Shown here: positions 26,312 to 36,317 of the stretch, piece after piece
How the letters are laid out: each line of letters opens with the position of its first letter
Numbering within the stretch: position 1 is the first letter of the stretch
Assembly (NCBI GenBank): GCA_017512425.1
Contig: JAFWGI010000012.1
Coordinates: 1 to 64,000 of the forward strand
Source: Hyphomicrobium sp.
GTDB lineage: Bacteria; Pseudomonadota; Alphaproteobacteria; Rhizobiales; Hyphomicrobiaceae
Direction of reading: 5' to 3'
Length of the DNA stretch: 64,000 nt
Position numbers and translations under genes: made by a program
Notes under the pieces: generated by a model
What the model saw: only the letters and a program-made list of their open reading frames with translations
Told to the model about the DNA's origin: nothing
The model's database searches: none

Positions 26312-26329
26312 TGTCCGTCTAAAGTGACG
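26312..26329. promoter_or_regulatory. near-consensus PpsR box upstream of bchC
   Basis: TGT-N12-ACG, one base from consensus, 50 bases before bchC and just after the crtF end. A nearby inverted repeat (TGACGCACA...TGTGTGTCA, about 26325-26345) may add a second element. In Rhodobacter the bchC promoter is a classic PpsR/CrtJ target. Confidence 0.5.
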
Positions 26330-26378
26330 CACAGGATGTGTGTCACGTCCTCAAAAACCATCGAAAGCCGCATCAAAA

Positions 26379-27335
26379 ATGGCTGATCAGGGGAAGAGCA
26401 TTGTCGCGGTCGTTCTCGAGGAGCCAAGGCGCCTCTCGTTGCGGCGACTTCCATTGCCTTCGCCTGCGGACGACGAGGTCGTCGTCGACATCGAATGGAG
26501 CGGGATTTCGACTGGGACGGAGCGTCTGCTTTGGTCAGGCGACATGCCGCCGTTTCCGGGCATGGGGTACCCGCTCGTTCCCGGATATGAATCCGCCGGA
26601 CGCATTGTCGAAGCTGGACGCAACGCACGGTCTCGCATTGGAGATCGGGTATTCGTGCCGGGCGCTCGGTGTTTCGGCGATGTGCGCGGTCTTTTCGGTG
26701 GCGCGGCTTCAACGCTCGTCGTCGCTGAAAAGCGCACGATGCGATTTGACAATGCGCTTGGCGAAGATGGTGTGCTGTTTGCGCTCGCTGCTACGGCCTA
26801 CCATGCGCTCGCAGCACAAGGCGCGCGTCTTCCAGAATTGATTGTGGGGCATGGCGTGCTCGGCCGCCTTCTTGCGCGCATCGCAATTGCGCGCGGTGGC
26901 GAGCCGCCGGTCGTTTGGGAAAAGAATGCCAGCCGCGCATCCGGCGCGGCAGGTTACACGGTCGTTGATCCCGACGCCGATCCGCGCCGCGATTATGATG
27001 CGATCTACGATGTCAGCGGCGATGCTGCCCTGCTGAATACCTTGATCGGCCGCCTCGCGCGCGGCGGGGAGTTGACCCTCGCCGGTTTTTATAGCGCGCC
27101 GCTCTCCTTCGCATTTCCACCAGCCTTCATGCGTGAAGCGCGATTGCGCATCGCCGCCGAGTGGTCTGAGACCGATCTCCTTGCCGTGAGAAGCCTGGTC
27201 GAGGACGGGCGTCTATCCCTTGAAGGATTGATCACGCATCGCGGTGATCCAAATGACGCCGGCGTCGCCTACAGCGTCGCGTTCGACGACCCTTCGTGTC
27301 TCAAGATGATTTTGGATTGGAGGACGCTTTTATGA
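26379..27335 (+). CDS. bchC: 3-hydroxyethyl bacteriochlorophyllide a dehydrogenase
   Basis: BchC oxidises the C3 hydroxyethyl group to acetyl, a late step of bacteriochlorophyll a synthesis. From the ATG at 26379 it has 318 residues, the family length. It is a medium-chain dehydrogenase-like protein: [32 protein letters not shown], then [20 protein letters not shown], and a nucleotide-binding part starting [19 protein letters not shown]. The last bases overlap the bchX start (ATGA). Confidence 0.95.
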   Translation: MADQGKSIVAVVLEEPRRLSLRRLPLPSPADDEVVVDIEWSGISTGTERLLWSGDMPPFPGMGYPLVPGYESAGRIVEAGRNARSRIGDRVFVPGARCFGDVRGLFGGAASTLVVAEKRTMRFDNALGEDGVLFALAATAYHALAAQGARLPELIVGHGVLGRLLARIAIARGGEPPVVWEKNASRASGAAGYTVVDPDADPRRDYDAIYDVSGDAALLNTLIGRLARGGELTLAGFYSAPLSFAFPPAFMREARLRIAAEWSETDLLAVRSLVEDGRLSLEGLITHRGDPNDAGVAYSVAFDDPSCLKMILDWRTLL

Positions 27336-28354
27336 GCTCTTGCGGCGGACTTGCAGCAGTGCCGAAAGCGGCGCCGACGATGAATGACTTCCTGCGTGCG
27401 GAAGCGTCGATCGAACCAGATCCGGTGCCGGCCGTCGGCACGGCAAAAAAAGAAACGCAGATCATCGCGATTTACGGCAAAGGCGGCAGCGGCAAAAGCT
27501 TCGCGCTCGCCAACCTGTCGTACATGATGGCGGAGCAAGGAAAGCGCGTTCTTCTGATCGGCTGCGATCCGAAAAGCGATACAACGTCATTGTTGTTCGG
27601 CGGACGCGCGACGCCGACGATCATCGAAACGTCGGCCAAGAAGAAAGCCGCAGGCGAAGAAGTAAAAATTTCCGACGTCTGTTTCAAGCGCGATGGCGTG
27701 TTTGCAATGGAACTCGGCGGACCAGAAGTCGGCCGCGGCTGCGGCGGACGCGGCATCATTCACGGTTTCGAACTTCTCGAAAAGCTCGGCTTCCACGAGT
27801 GGGGTTTCGACTATGTCCTGCTCGATTTCCTTGGCGACGTCGTCTGTGGTGGCTTCGGCCTGCCGATCGCGCGCGACATGTGCCAGAAAGTCATCGTCGT
27901 TGGATCGAACGATCTGCAATCGCTTTATGTAGCCAACAACGTTTGTTCGGCGGTCGAATATTTCCGCAAGCTCGGCGGCAACGTCGGCGTCGCCGGCATG
28001 GTCGTCAACAAGGACGATGGCACGGGTGAAGCGCAGGCATTCGCGAAAGCTGCCGGGATACCGGTGCTCGCCGCCATTCCTGCCCACGAAGATATCCGTC
28101 GCAAGAGCGCCAACTACCAGATCATCGGCACGCACACGAGTGAATGGGCGCCGATCTTTGAAGAATTGGCGATGAACGTCGCCGAAGCAGCTCCCGTGCG
28201 GCCGAAACCGCTGACACAGGATGGTTTGCTCGGGCTCTTCAAAGCGGACGTGGTTGGACGCGGCGTCACGCTTGAGCCGGCGTCGTTCGAAGATATGTGC
28301 GGTGGCACGTTGCAGAAGAAGCAATCGCTCGAAGTCGTCTACGAGACCGTTTGA
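27332..28354 (+). CDS. bchX: chlorophyllide a reductase iron protein subunit X
   Basis: BchX is the ATP-dependent electron donor of chlorophyllide a oxidoreductase (COR), which makes the bacteriochlorin ring. The start at 27332 is set by GGAGG 8 bases upstream and overlap with the bchC stop; 340 residues. The P-loop YGKGGSGKS, switch motif [10 protein letters not shown], and the two [4Fe-4S] ligand cysteines in GRGCGGRGI and DVVCGGFG are present. Followed by bchY and bchZ. Confidence 0.97.
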   Translation: MSSCGGLAAVPKAAPTMNDFLRAEASIEPDPVPAVGTAKKETQIIAIYGKGGSGKSFALANLSYMMAEQGKRVLLIGCDPKSDTTSLLFGGRATPTIIETSAKKKAAGEEVKISDVCFKRDGVFAMELGGPEVGRGCGGRGIIHGFELLEKLGFHEWGFDYVLLDFLGDVVCGGFGLPIARDMCQKVIVVGSNDLQSLYVANNVCSAVEYFRKLGGNVGVAGMVVNKDDGTGEAQAFAKAAGIPVLAAIPAHEDIRRKSANYQIIGTHTSEWAPIFEELAMNVAEAAPVRPKPLTQDGLLGLFKADVVGRGVTLEPASFEDMCGGTLQKKQSLEVVYETV

Positions 28355-28378
28355 TGCTGTAGTTGGAATCATTCCGCA

Positions 28379-30025
28379 ATGACCGCATTAGGATCAAAGG
28401 ATCAGGTCGAAAACGGCGCTTCCGCGGAAGTGGTCTACGATGCCGTGACCGAACTGACTTGTGCGGAAAAATTGGCGCATGACAACGTCGTGCCGTTCAA
28501 CGCATCCAGCAGCGCAAGTGGCGCATCACGACAGGTGGCCGAAAGCGGCGACGGACTCGGCTGTCACGGTGGCAAAGACGAAATGCGCCGCGCGGCACAA
28601 GCGGCTGGAAAGAGTGAAACGCTCGATCGTTACGCCGCTGACTATCCGCAAGGGCCACACGATCAGCCGCAAAGCATGTGTCCGGCGTTCGGGTCTTTGC
28701 GTGTCGGCTTGCGCATGCGCCGCACGGCAACGGTTCTCTCCGGCTCCGCGTGTTGCGTGTATGGTTTGACATTCACATCGCATTTCTACGGCGCGCGCCG
28801 CACGGTCGGATATGTTCCGTTCAATTCGGAAACGCTCGTAACCGGCAAGCTGTTCGAAGACATCCGCGACGCCGTCTACAAGCTTGCCGATCCGCAGAAC
28901 TACGACACAGTCGTGATCATCAATCTGTGCGTACCGACGGCATCGGGCGTGCCGTTGCAACTGCTCCCTGATGAAATCAACGGCGTCCGCATCATCGGCA
29001 TTGACGTGCCAGGCTTCGGCGTCCCGACGCACGCGGAAGCAAAAGATGTGCTCGCAGCCGCGATGCTTAAATTCGCGCGCCGCGAAGCGGGGCAAGGTCC
29101 CGTTCTGTCGCCGCGCGCCGGCCGCTCGGCGAAGCCAACAGTCACGTTGCTTGGTGAAATGTTCCCGGCCGATCCCGTCGGCATCGGCATGCTTCTCGAA
29201 CCGCTTGGGCTTGCCGCCGGCCCAGTCGTGCCGACGCGCGAGTGGCGCGAACTCTATAGCGCGCTCGACTGCGCTGCTGTCGCCGCGATCCACCCCTTCT
29301 ACACCGCGTCGATCCGCGAATTCGATTCTGCCGGACGCTCAGTCGTCGGCTCGGCGCCCGTCGGTCACGATGGTACGGCTGCCTGGCTCGAAAGCATCGG
29401 GCGCGCCTGCAACGTGAGTGAGAGCAAAATCGACGCTGCCAAGGCGCGCGTGCTGCCGATGATTAAAGGTGCGCTCGAAAAGATGCCGATCAAAGGCCGC
29501 ATCACGGTTTCGGGATATGAGGGCTCTGAGTTGCTCGTCGCGCGCCTGTTGATCGAGAGCGGCGCGGACGTTCATTATGTCGGCACGGCATGCCCGCGGA
29601 CGCGCTGGTCCGATCCCGATCGCGAATGGCTCGAGGCGAAAGGCGTACACGTCACCTATCGCGCCTCGCTCGAACAAGACATCGCCGCGATGCAAGAGTT
29701 CAAGCCCGACCTCGCAATCGGCACGACGCCCGTGGTGCAGAAGGCCAAGGAACTCGCGATCCCCGCGCTTTATTTCACGAACTTGATTTCGGCGCGGCCG
29801 CTGATGGGTCCGGCGGGTGCCGGATCGATGGCGCAAGTCGTCAATGCCGCGATGGCGAGCAAGTCCCGCTTCGACGTCATGAAAGAGTTCTTTGACGGCG
29901 TGGGTACAGGCCACGCAGCCGGCGTCTGGGAAGACGTGCCGGCGGACAATCCGCAGTTCCGTCAAGAGTACAAGCGCCGCCTCGATAAAGAGGCAAAGAA
30001 GCGCAAGGCCGAGGAGATGATCTGA
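28379..30025 (+). CDS. bchY: chlorophyllide a reductase subunit Y
   Basis: BchY with BchZ forms the catalytic COR component. At 548 residues it is slightly longer than many homologues because of an N-terminal extension (~50 residues) before the conserved part. Candidate cluster cysteines are seen in [22 protein letters not shown] and [10 protein letters not shown]. The C-terminal half has the nitrogenase-like fold with [20 protein letters not shown] and [21 protein letters not shown]. Its TGA overlaps the bchZ ATG by one base. Confidence 0.96.
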   Translation: MTALGSKDQVENGASAEVVYDAVTELTCAEKLAHDNVVPFNASSSASGASRQVAESGDGLGCHGGKDEMRRAAQAAGKSETLDRYAADYPQGPHDQPQSMCPAFGSLRVGLRMRRTATVLSGSACCVYGLTFTSHFYGARRTVGYVPFNSETLVTGKLFEDIRDAVYKLADPQNYDTVVIINLCVPTASGVPLQLLPDEINGVRIIGIDVPGFGVPTHAEAKDVLAAAMLKFARREAGQGPVLSPRAGRSAKPTVTLLGEMFPADPVGIGMLLEPLGLAAGPVVPTREWRELYSALDCAAVAAIHPFYTASIREFDSAGRSVVGSAPVGHDGTAAWLESIGRACNVSESKIDAAKARVLPMIKGALEKMPIKGRITVSGYEGSELLVARLLIESGADVHYVGTACPRTRWSDPDREWLEAKGVHVTYRASLEQDIAAMQEFKPDLAIGTTPVVQKAKELAIPALYFTNLISARPLMGPAGAGSMAQVVNAAMASKSRFDVMKEFFDGVGTGHAAGVWEDVPADNPQFRQEYKRRLDKEAKKRKAEEMI

Positions 30026-31476
30026 TGCTGATCCTCGACCATGATAGAGCGGGAGGCTACTGGGGCAGCGTCTATGCCTTCACGGCCATCAAAGGACTGC
30101 AGGTCATCATTGACGGCCCGGTGGGTTGCGAAAATCTGCCTGTAACATCGGTGCTGCATTACACGGATGCGCTGCCGCCACACGAGCTGCCGATCGTCGT
30201 AACAGGTCTCGCCGAAGAAGAGCTCGGCCAGAAGGGGACCGAAGGCGCGATGAAGCGCGCGCACAAATCGCTCGATCCGTCGTTGCCGGCCGTCGTGGTA
30301 ACGGGCTCGATCGCGGAAATGATTGGCGGCGGTGTCACGCCCGAAGGTACGAATATCCAGCGCTTCCTGCCGCGCACGATCGATGAAGATCAGTGGCAAA
30401 GCGCCAATCGCGCTATCTATTGGCTCTGGACGCAATACGGCCGCAAAAAAATTCCGGCGCGTCCAGTGCGCAAGGACGGCGAAAAACCGCGCGTAAATAT
30501 CATCGGGCCGATCTACGGCACATTCAACATGCCGTCCGATCTCGCGGAGATTCGCCGCCTCGTCGAAGGCATTGGCGCCGAGATCAACATGGTCTTCCCG
30601 CTTGGCAGCCACGTCGCTGACGTCGCCAAACTCGTCGATGCCGACGTCAACATCTGCATGTACCGCGAATTTGGCCGCATGTTGTGCGAGGCGCTGGAGA
30701 GGCCCTATCTGCAAGCCCCGATCGGATTGCATTCGACCACTAAATTCCTGCGCGCTCTGGGCGAACTCTTAGGCCTTGATCCCGAGCCGTTCATCACGCG
30801 TGAAAAGCACACGACCATCAAACCGCTGTGGGACCTGTGGCGCTCGGTGACGCAGGACTTTTTCGGCACCGCGAGCTTTGCGATCGTTGCGAACGAAACG
30901 TACACCCGCGGCGTCCGCAATTTCCTCGAAGACGAAATGGGACTGCCATGCACACTGGCGGTGGCGCGCACGGCTGGCACGAAGTCTGATAACGAAGCTG
31001 TCCGCGCGTCGTTGCAAGACACGCCGCCGTTGATCGTATTCGGAAGCTACAACGAGCGCATGTACATCGCCGAACGAGGCGGACGCTCGGCGTATATTCC
31101 GGCATCGTTTCCGGGCGCCATCATTCGGCGTCATACCGGCACCCCGTTCATGGGATACGCCGGCGCGACATACCTCGTGCAGGAAGTCTGCAACGCGCTG
31201 TTCGATGCGCTGTTCCACATTCTCCCGCTCGGCACGGACCTCGACAAAGTCGAAGCGACGCCGGCGCGCATCGCCGAGCAGTTGCCATGGGATGAAGACG
31301 CGCGGCATGCGCTCGACGATCTGATCGCTCAACAGCCTCTCCTGGTGCGCATCTCTGCCGCCAAGCGATTGCGCGATGGCGCGGAGCGCGCGGCACGGCA
31401 CGCGGGCGAGGACCGGGTGACAGCCGATCGCGTCACGACAATCGAACGAACACTGAAAGAGGGGCGCGCTGCGTAA
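30025..31476 (+). CDS. bchZ: chlorophyllide a reductase subunit Z
   Basis: The second catalytic subunit of COR, 483 residues. The start [24 protein letters not shown] and cluster Cys in [21 protein letters not shown] are diagnostic; [36 protein letters not shown] and the C-terminal PCP_red-like helical region ([35 protein letters not shown]) complete it. Translation is coupled to bchY. pufQ follows after 66 bases, so read-through into puf is likely, as in Rhodobacter, where bchCXYZ and puf form a superoperon. Confidence 0.97.
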   Translation: MLILDHDRAGGYWGSVYAFTAIKGLQVIIDGPVGCENLPVTSVLHYTDALPPHELPIVVTGLAEEELGQKGTEGAMKRAHKSLDPSLPAVVVTGSIAEMIGGGVTPEGTNIQRFLPRTIDEDQWQSANRAIYWLWTQYGRKKIPARPVRKDGEKPRVNIIGPIYGTFNMPSDLAEIRRLVEGIGAEINMVFPLGSHVADVAKLVDADVNICMYREFGRMLCEALERPYLQAPIGLHSTTKFLRALGELLGLDPEPFITREKHTTIKPLWDLWRSVTQDFFGTASFAIVANETYTRGVRNFLEDEMGLPCTLAVARTAGTKSDNEAVRASLQDTPPLIVFGSYNERMYIAERGGRSAYIPASFPGAIIRRHTGTPFMGYAGATYLVQEVCNALFDALFHILPLGTDLDKVEATPARIAEQLPWDEDARHALDDLIAQQPLLVRISAAKRLRDGAERAARHAGEDRVTADRVTTIERTLKEGRAA

Positions 31477-31542
31477 TCGGCGCGATTACGAGAAATCGCA
31501 AAGGGTAGCAACCGGCGTGATGCAGATAAGGAGACGGCAAAG

Positions 31543-31785
31543 ATGGCACTTGCACTAGACAATGGCCGCACGCATTCGGCCTCCGCGCAGCCGAAAGGCA
31601 AGCCGATCGAATACCGGCTGATCGTCGCCGTTGCGTTCTTGGTGTTCCTCGTTGCGGCGATCGTCGAAGCGTTGCTTCCACACAATCTCGTTGCGCGCTT
31701 CACTGGCCGCGGCACAGGCAAATCGATTTTTCAACGCGCGCGCGACAGCGCACGGACATGCGCGGCTTATGCCTTCATGGGCTAG
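31543..31785 (+). CDS. pufQ: PufQ, small membrane protein of the puf operon
   Basis: An 80-residue protein with a single membrane helix (YRLIVAVAFLVFLVAAIVEALL) and a basic C-terminal side. Position between bchZ and pufB, size and topology identify PufQ, which helps bacteriochlorophyll supply and complex assembly. AAGGAGA precedes the ATG. The C-terminus (RARDSARTCAAYAFMG) matches the usual end of PufQ. Sequence identity in this family is low, so the call rests partly on context. Confidence 0.8.
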   Translation: MALALDNGRTHSASAQPKGKPIEYRLIVAVAFLVFLVAAIVEALLPHNLVARFTGRGTGKSIFQRARDSARTCAAYAFMG

Positions 31786-31910
31786 CCGTCTTCGAACAGG
31801 CGTCCGGGCAACCGGATGTGTGTCTGCCGTGATCCTCAAACATCACGGTCAGCCTAGCCGCGCGGGGCATGCGCGGTAACGGCCGCAAGGCCAACAGTGG
31901 AGAGACCTAC

Positions 31911-32138
31911 ATGGCTGTCGACAATCGAGGCGGCTCTCTGTCGGGTTTGACCGAACAAGAAGCGAAGGTGTTTCACTCGCTCTTCATGACGAGTTTCATC
32001 ATCTTCACGGTCATCGCGATTATCGCGCACTTCCTGGTGTGGAATTGGCGTCCATGGCTTCCGGGCCCTGGCGGCTACGCTGCACTTTCGGATGGCGTGA
32101 GCTACGCGATGAACGTCTTGACGTCGCTCAAGGCATAA
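31911..32138 (+). CDS. pufB: light-harvesting 1 beta polypeptide
   Basis: A 75-residue antenna protein from the ATG at 31911 with GGAGAG upstream. LSGLTEQEAKVFHSLFMTSFIIFTVIAIIAHFLVWNWRPWLP is the LH1-beta signature; the His in IAHFLVW ligates bacteriochlorophyll. The C-terminal tail (GPGGYAALSDGVSYAMNVLTSLKA) is longer than in Rhodobacter. It pairs with PufA to ring the reaction centre. Confidence 0.97.
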   Translation: MAVDNRGGSLSGLTEQEAKVFHSLFMTSFIIFTVIAIIAHFLVWNWRPWLPGPGGYAALSDGVSYAMNVLTSLKA

Positions 32139-32158
32139 CCGGATAGGAGACACCAATC

Positions 32159-32359
32159 ATGTGGAGAATTTGGCTTCTATTCGACCCTCGGCGCACACTT
32201 GTGGCGCTGGCGGCGTTTCTGTTTTCGCTCGCAGTGTTGATTCATTTCATCCTGCTCAGCACGGACAGATTCAACTGGATCGAAGGTCCGCGCGCTGCGA
32301 AGGCCGCGTCCCTGGATGTGCCGGCTCCGGCACCTCTGTTCCAGAAGAAGGCGGCTTAG
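32159..32359 (+). CDS. pufA: light-harvesting 1 alpha polypeptide
   Basis: A 66-residue LH1-alpha: [23 protein letters not shown], then [17 protein letters not shown], where the His ligates bacteriochlorophyll. AGGAGA precedes the ATG; pufB ends 20 bases upstream. A strong hairpin follows, as expected between pufA and pufL. Confidence 0.97.
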   Translation: MWRIWLLFDPRRTLVALAAFLFSLAVLIHFILLSTDRFNWIEGPRAAKAASLDVPAPAPLFQKKAA

Positions 32360-32373
32360 TCCGACAACAAACA

Positions 32374-32408
32374 CGACGGACGGGAGAGCACCGCTACCCC
32401 GTCCGTCG
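32374..32408 (+). terminator. pufA-pufL intercistronic hairpin
   Basis: CGACGGACGGG (32374-32384) pairs perfectly with CCCGTCCGTCG (32398-32408) around a 13-base loop. A smaller hairpin (CCGGC-tgaa-GCCGG, 32436-32449) follows. No U-tract is present, so it is more likely an mRNA stabiliser or 3' exonuclease barrier than a full terminator. In Rhodobacter such hairpins keep pufBA mRNA more abundant than pufLM. Confidence 0.75.
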
Positions 32409-32471
32409 CTCAGAAGTCAGCGACGTTCAGGCCCGCCGGCTGAAGCCGGTGTGGGGTGAGAGGAACCGGCC

Positions 32472-33329
32472 ATGGCTATGCTCAATTTCGAGCGGAAATA
32501 CCGAGTACGAGGCGGCACATTAGTCGGCGGCGATCTGTTTGATTTTTGGATTGGCCCGTTCTTCGTCGGCTTCTTCGGTGTAACCGCAGTCTTTTTTATC
32601 ACCGTCGGTGTAGGGCTGATCCTATACAGCGCCGCGCTTGGTCCAACGTGGAATATCTGGAAGATCAGCATCAATCCGCCGAACGAAAGTTACGGGCTCG
32701 GGTTGGCGCCTTTGAAAGAAGGCGGGTTCTGGCAGATCATCACATTGTGCGCGATCGGCGCGTTCAGCTCGTGGGCGCTGCGTGAAGTTGAGATCTGCCG
32801 CAAACTCGGCATCGGCTATCACGTGCCGTTCGCATTCGCCATTGCGATCCTTGCCTACGTCACGCTGGTCGTCATCCGCCCTGTTCTCATGGGGTCATGG
32901 TCGCACGGATTCCCATACGGCATCATCAGCCATCTCGATTGGGTTTCAACGACCGGGTACAAGTACGGCAATTTCCACTACAACCCGGCGCACATGATCG
33001 CGATCACGTTCTTCTTTACGACGTGTCTTGCGCTGGCTTTGCACGGCAGTCTTATTTTGTCGGCGACGAATCCGAAAAGGGGCGAGATCGTCAAAACGCC
33101 AGAGCATGAGAATGCGTTCTTCCGTGATACGATCGGATATTCGATCGGCACGCTTGGCATTCATCGCCTCGGACTGTTTCTAGCACTCTCCGCCGGCTTC
33201 TGGAGCGCTATCTGCATCGTCATCAGCGGACCTTTGTGGCTCGAAGGCAATCCGTGGGCCGATTGGTGGAGCTTTGGCCGCTGGGCTGAGATCATAAATG
33301 GCATCTTCAATCTCAGCGTCGGCCAGTGA
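32472..33329 (+). CDS. pufL: photosynthetic reaction centre L subunit
   Basis: A 285-residue five-helix membrane protein binding the special pair, accessory bacteriochlorophylls, bacteriopheophytin and quinones. It shows [34 protein letters not shown], the special-pair region [40 protein letters not shown], and the iron/quinone helix [20 protein letters not shown]. Followed by pufM after 11 bases. Confidence 0.98.
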   Translation: MAMLNFERKYRVRGGTLVGGDLFDFWIGPFFVGFFGVTAVFFITVGVGLILYSAALGPTWNIWKISINPPNESYGLGLAPLKEGGFWQIITLCAIGAFSSWALREVEICRKLGIGYHVPFAFAIAILAYVTLVVIRPVLMGSWSHGFPYGIISHLDWVSTTGYKYGNFHYNPAHMIAITFFFTTCLALALHGSLILSATNPKRGEIVKTPEHENAFFRDTIGYSIGTLGIHRLGLFLALSAGFWSAICIVISGPLWLEGNPWADWWSFGRWAEIINGIFNLSVGQ

Positions 33330-33340
33330 GGGGTGAAGAC

Positions 33341-34270
33341 ATGGCACAGTATCAGAACATCTTCACTCAGATCCAAGTTCACGGCCCGCACGACATGGGC
33401 ATTGCGTTGCCGCGGGGAGACTCGCGCCGCAGCGGGACGCCTTCCATAAACTACTGGTTCGGCAAATTTGGTGATGCGCAGGTCGGTCCGATCTATATCG
33501 GGACGCTTGGACTTTGGTCGCTGATCTGCGGCATTATCGCGATCGAAATCATCGGCCTCAATATGCTGGCGTCGGTGAATTGGGATCCGATCCGGTTTGT
33601 GCGCGAACTTTTCTATCTGACACTCGATCCGCCGGCTGCGAAATACGGGCTATCCATTCCGCCGCTGAAAGAGGGCGGGTGGTGGCTGATGGCCGGCTTC
33701 TTCCTGACGACGTCGATCCTGCTGTGGTGGGCGCGCATGTATCGCCGTGCCCGCGCGCTCGGCATGGGGACACACGTTGCCTGGGCGTTTGCCGCAGCGA
33801 TCTGGCTCTATCTGGTGCTCGGGTTCATTCGCCCGGTTCTGATGGGAAGCTGGAGTGAAGCGGTGCCGTTCGGCGTATTCACGCATCTGGATTGGACGAA
33901 CAACTTCTCGCTCAATCACGGCAACCTTTTCTACAATCCGTTCCACATGCTCTCGATCGCGTTCCTGTATGGCTCGGCGCTTCTGTTTGCCATGCATGCC
34001 GCAACAATCCTTGCTGTCACGCGCTACGGCGGCGAACGCGAGATCGAACAGATCACCGACCGCGGCACGGCATCCGAACGCGCGGCATTGTTCTGGCGCT
34101 GGACGATGGGCTTTAATGCAAGCATGGAGTCGATCCATCGCTGGGCATGGTGGTTTGCAATCCTTTGCCCATTGACTGGCGGCATCGGCATTCTGTTGTC
34201 GGGCACCGCCGTCGATAACTGGTATGATTGGGGTGTGAAGCACGGCCTCGCGCCGGCCAATTATCCGTAA
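33341..34270 (+). CDS. pufM: photosynthetic reaction centre M subunit
   Basis: A 309-residue reaction-centre subunit from the ATG of [15 protein letters not shown]; an in-frame ATG five codons upstream is less likely. It has [38 protein letters not shown] for the special pair and [27 protein letters not shown] for the iron and QA site. A strong terminator follows and no pufC (cytochrome subunit) or pufX is present downstream. Confidence 0.98.
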   Translation: MAQYQNIFTQIQVHGPHDMGIALPRGDSRRSGTPSINYWFGKFGDAQVGPIYIGTLGLWSLICGIIAIEIIGLNMLASVNWDPIRFVRELFYLTLDPPAAKYGLSIPPLKEGGWWLMAGFFLTTSILLWWARMYRRARALGMGTHVAWAFAAAIWLYLVLGFIRPVLMGSWSEAVPFGVFTHLDWTNNFSLNHGNLFYNPFHMLSIAFLYGSALLFAMHAATILAVTRYGGEREIEQITDRGTASERAALFWRWTMGFNASMESIHRWAWWFAILCPLTGGIGILLSGTAVDNWYDWGVKHGLAPANYP

Positions 34271-34316
34271 CGCACATTCGCGCTTCGGAACGAAGCGCCA
34301 CGTATTGAAATTAGGA

Positions 34317-34348
34317 CCGCGCCAGCTTCTTGAAGTTGGCGCGGTTTT
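34317..34348 (+). terminator. rho-independent terminator of the puf operon
   Basis: CCGCGCCA pairs with TGGCGCGG, extended inward by CTTC-tt-GAAG, so nearly the whole 29-base element is stem; it is followed by TTTT. A second small hairpin (CGCTTCG-gaa-CGAAGCG, 34281-34297) lies just upstream. Together they close the photosynthesis cluster. Confidence 0.85.
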
Positions 34349-34712
34349 GCATTCAATCCCTGCAATTGAATGCCGCCCTGCGGCTGACAATTGTGCAGTC
34401 ACCGCAAAAAATTAGAGCACACGAAGTCTGCGCACCGCGAAGCTTTCTCGGGAGACGTCGACGTCGCGCGCATTTCTGAGGGCGCATATCATCGCTCTGC
34501 TGTGCAGAAGCGAGATACGCATTTACTCAACGAAAATGAGGCCATTATGTATTTTTGCAGACAGTGGAATAGCAGCCGAATGACTAAAATATGTGCAGCG
34601 CACAATCGAATTAATAGTGCCAGATAAGAAAAAAAGTTTCCTGACAGTTGATTTTATTTCCTCGCTCGTTTACGGTCCTGCCAGTTCCATTCAACCAGAA
34701 GGCAGGCACCCC
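34349..34712. other. intergenic region before the mgs operon
   Basis: About 360 bases between the puf terminator and mgsA. A/T content rises toward 34560-34680. Short open frames exist but lack ribosome sites and protein-like composition. The mgs promoter must lie here; I could not pick a convincing -35/-10 pair or sigma-54 site. Confidence 0.5.
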
Positions 34713-35609
34713 ATGTGTGGTATCGTCGGTCTCTTTCTTAAAGACAAAAAGCTCGAGCCGCAGCTCGGCGCAATGTTGTCGACCATGCTCGGCACGATGT
34801 GCGAGCGCGGTCCGGACTCAGCCGGCTTTGCGATTTACGGCGCGCCGAGCAATGGCAAAACCAAGATCACCGTTCAGTCTGCAACGCCCGATAAAGACTT
34901 CGCCGACTTGGCCAAGCTTCTCAAGACGGAAACCGGTGTCACTGCCGACATCAAGGCGAAGTCAACGCACGCCGTTGTAACGGTCGCCTCCGACAAGGCT
35001 GACGCCGTAACGGAAGCGATCCGCGCCAAGCATCCATCGATCCGGATCATGGGCGTCGGTGAGACAATCGAAATCTACAAGGAAGTCGGTTACCCGACGG
35101 AAGTCGCCAAGCAGTTCGACCTAACGAAGATGCAGGGTTCGCACGCTATCGGCCACACGCGCATGGCAACGGAATCGGCGGTCACGACGCTCGGCGCGCA
35201 TCCGTTCTCGACAGGTCCCGATCAGTGCCTCGTGCACAACGGTTCGCTCTCTAACCACAACAGCGTCCGCCGTCAGTTGAAAAAGGACGGCATGACGTTC
35301 GAAACCGAGAACGATACCGAAGTCGCTGCAGCGTATCTGACGTGGCGCATGAAGCAGGGCATGAACCTCGGCGAGGCGCTCGAAAAGACGATCGACGACC
35401 TCGACGGTTTCTTCAACTTTGTAGTCGGCACAAAGAACGGTTTCGGCGTTGTCCGCGATCCGATCGCCTGCAAGCCGGCCGTTATGGCCGAGACCGACGA
35501 GTATGTCGCGTTTGGCTCCGAATATCGCGCGCTCGTCAACTTGCCAGGCTTCGACAAGGCTCGTGTCTGGGAGCCTGAGCCGTCCACTGTCTATTTCTGG
35601 GAACGCTGA
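34713..35609 (+). CDS. mgsA: N-methylglutamate synthase subunit A (glutamine amidotransferase-like)
   Basis: MgsA is the class II amidotransferase part of N-methylglutamate synthase, related to the N-terminal domain of glutamate synthase. The start is fixed by MCGIVGLF, in which Cys2 becomes the N-terminal nucleophile; 298 residues. MCERGPDSAGFAIYG, HTRMATESAV and CLVHNGSLSNHNSVRRQL are the GATase2 motifs. Compared with purF/glmS-type enzymes it has an insert (~45-105). It heads mgsA-mgsB-mgsC-gmaS, the first half of the indirect methylamine pathway. Confidence 0.93.
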   Translation: MCGIVGLFLKDKKLEPQLGAMLSTMLGTMCERGPDSAGFAIYGAPSNGKTKITVQSATPDKDFADLAKLLKTETGVTADIKAKSTHAVVTVASDKADAVTEAIRAKHPSIRIMGVGETIEIYKEVGYPTEVAKQFDLTKMQGSHAIGHTRMATESAVTTLGAHPFSTGPDQCLVHNGSLSNHNSVRRQLKKDGMTFETENDTEVAAAYLTWRMKQGMNLGEALEKTIDDLDGFFNFVVGTKNGFGVVRDPIACKPAVMAETDEYVAFGSEYRALVNLPGFDKARVWEPEPSTVYFWER

Positions 35610-35630
35610 GCAAAGGGGAGTGATAAAAAA

Positions 35631-36317
35631 ATGAGAACAGTCGATCTCGCCACAACGCCGCTCAGGGCGCTGAACGAAGACCTGCATCGCCAGAAGGACG
35701 GCGCCAACGAAGCGTCTTGGGAAGTATTGAATCCGCGTGGCGCACACGCTGTCGCCGTTGGCGTCGATGCGCCGATCGCAATCGATGTCAAAGGCAGCGT
35801 CGGTTACTACTGCGCCGGTATGAATAAGAAAGCGGCAATCACGGTTCACGGATCCGCCGGTCCCGGAGTTGCTGAAAACATGATGTCGGGCAAGGTCGTC
35901 ATTAAAGGTGACGCCAGCCAGTACGCCGGAGCGACCGGCCGTGGCGGTCTGCTGGTCATCGAAGGCAACGCCTCGTCACGTTGCGGCATTTCGATGAAGG
36001 GCATCGAAATCGTCGTCAAGGGCAACATCGGCCACATGTCGGCATTCATGGCGCAGTCGGGTAGCCTCGTTGTGCTCGGCAATGCCGGAGATGCGCTCGG
36101 TGACTCGATCTATGAAGCCAAGCTTTTTGTGCGCGGTTCGGTCAAGAGCCTCGGCGCCGATTGCGTTGAAAAGGAAATGCGTCCCGAGCATCACGAAGCG
36201 CTCGGCAAGCTGCTTGAGAAGGCAGGTCTCAAGGACGTGAAGTCGAGCGAGTTCAAGCGCTATGGCTCGTCACGCAAGCTCTACAACTTCAACATCGACA
36301 ACGCGGATGCCTACTGA
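35631..36317 (+). CDS. mgsB: N-methylglutamate synthase subunit B (GXGXG domain)
   Basis: A 228-residue protein built of the right-handed beta-helix GXGXG repeat of glutamate synthase alpha subunits: repeated Gly-rich turns such as GSVGYYCAGMNKKAAITVHGSAG, GKVVIKGDASQYAGATGRGG and GNASSRCGISMKGIEIVVKG. In GltB this domain joins the two catalytic parts; here it is a separate subunit. It follows mgsA by 21 bases, and its TGA overlaps the mgsC ATG. Confidence 0.92.
   Translation: MRTVDLATTPLRALNEDLHRQKDGANEASWEVLNPRGAHAVAVGVDAPIAIDVKGSVGYYCAGMNKKAAITVHGSAGPGVAENMMSGKVVIKGDASQYAGATGRGGLLVIEGNASSRCGISMKGIEIVVKGNIGHMSAFMAQSGSLVVLGNAGDALGDSIYEAKLFVRGSVKSLGADCVEKEMRPEHHEALGKLLEKAGLKDVKSSEFKRYGSSRKLYNFNIDNADAY

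Noticed and set aside
34317..34350. Sigma-54 promoter (TGGCGCG...TTTTGC)
   Set aside because: GG-GC spacing is wrong by one base and the sequence is the second arm and U-tract of the puf terminator.
34391..34627. Open frame of 78 codons before mgsA
   Set aside because: Lies in the promoter region, no ribosome site, no recognisable composition.
34271..34712. pufC or pufX after pufM
   Set aside because: The region has a terminator and no suitable frame or haem-binding motif.
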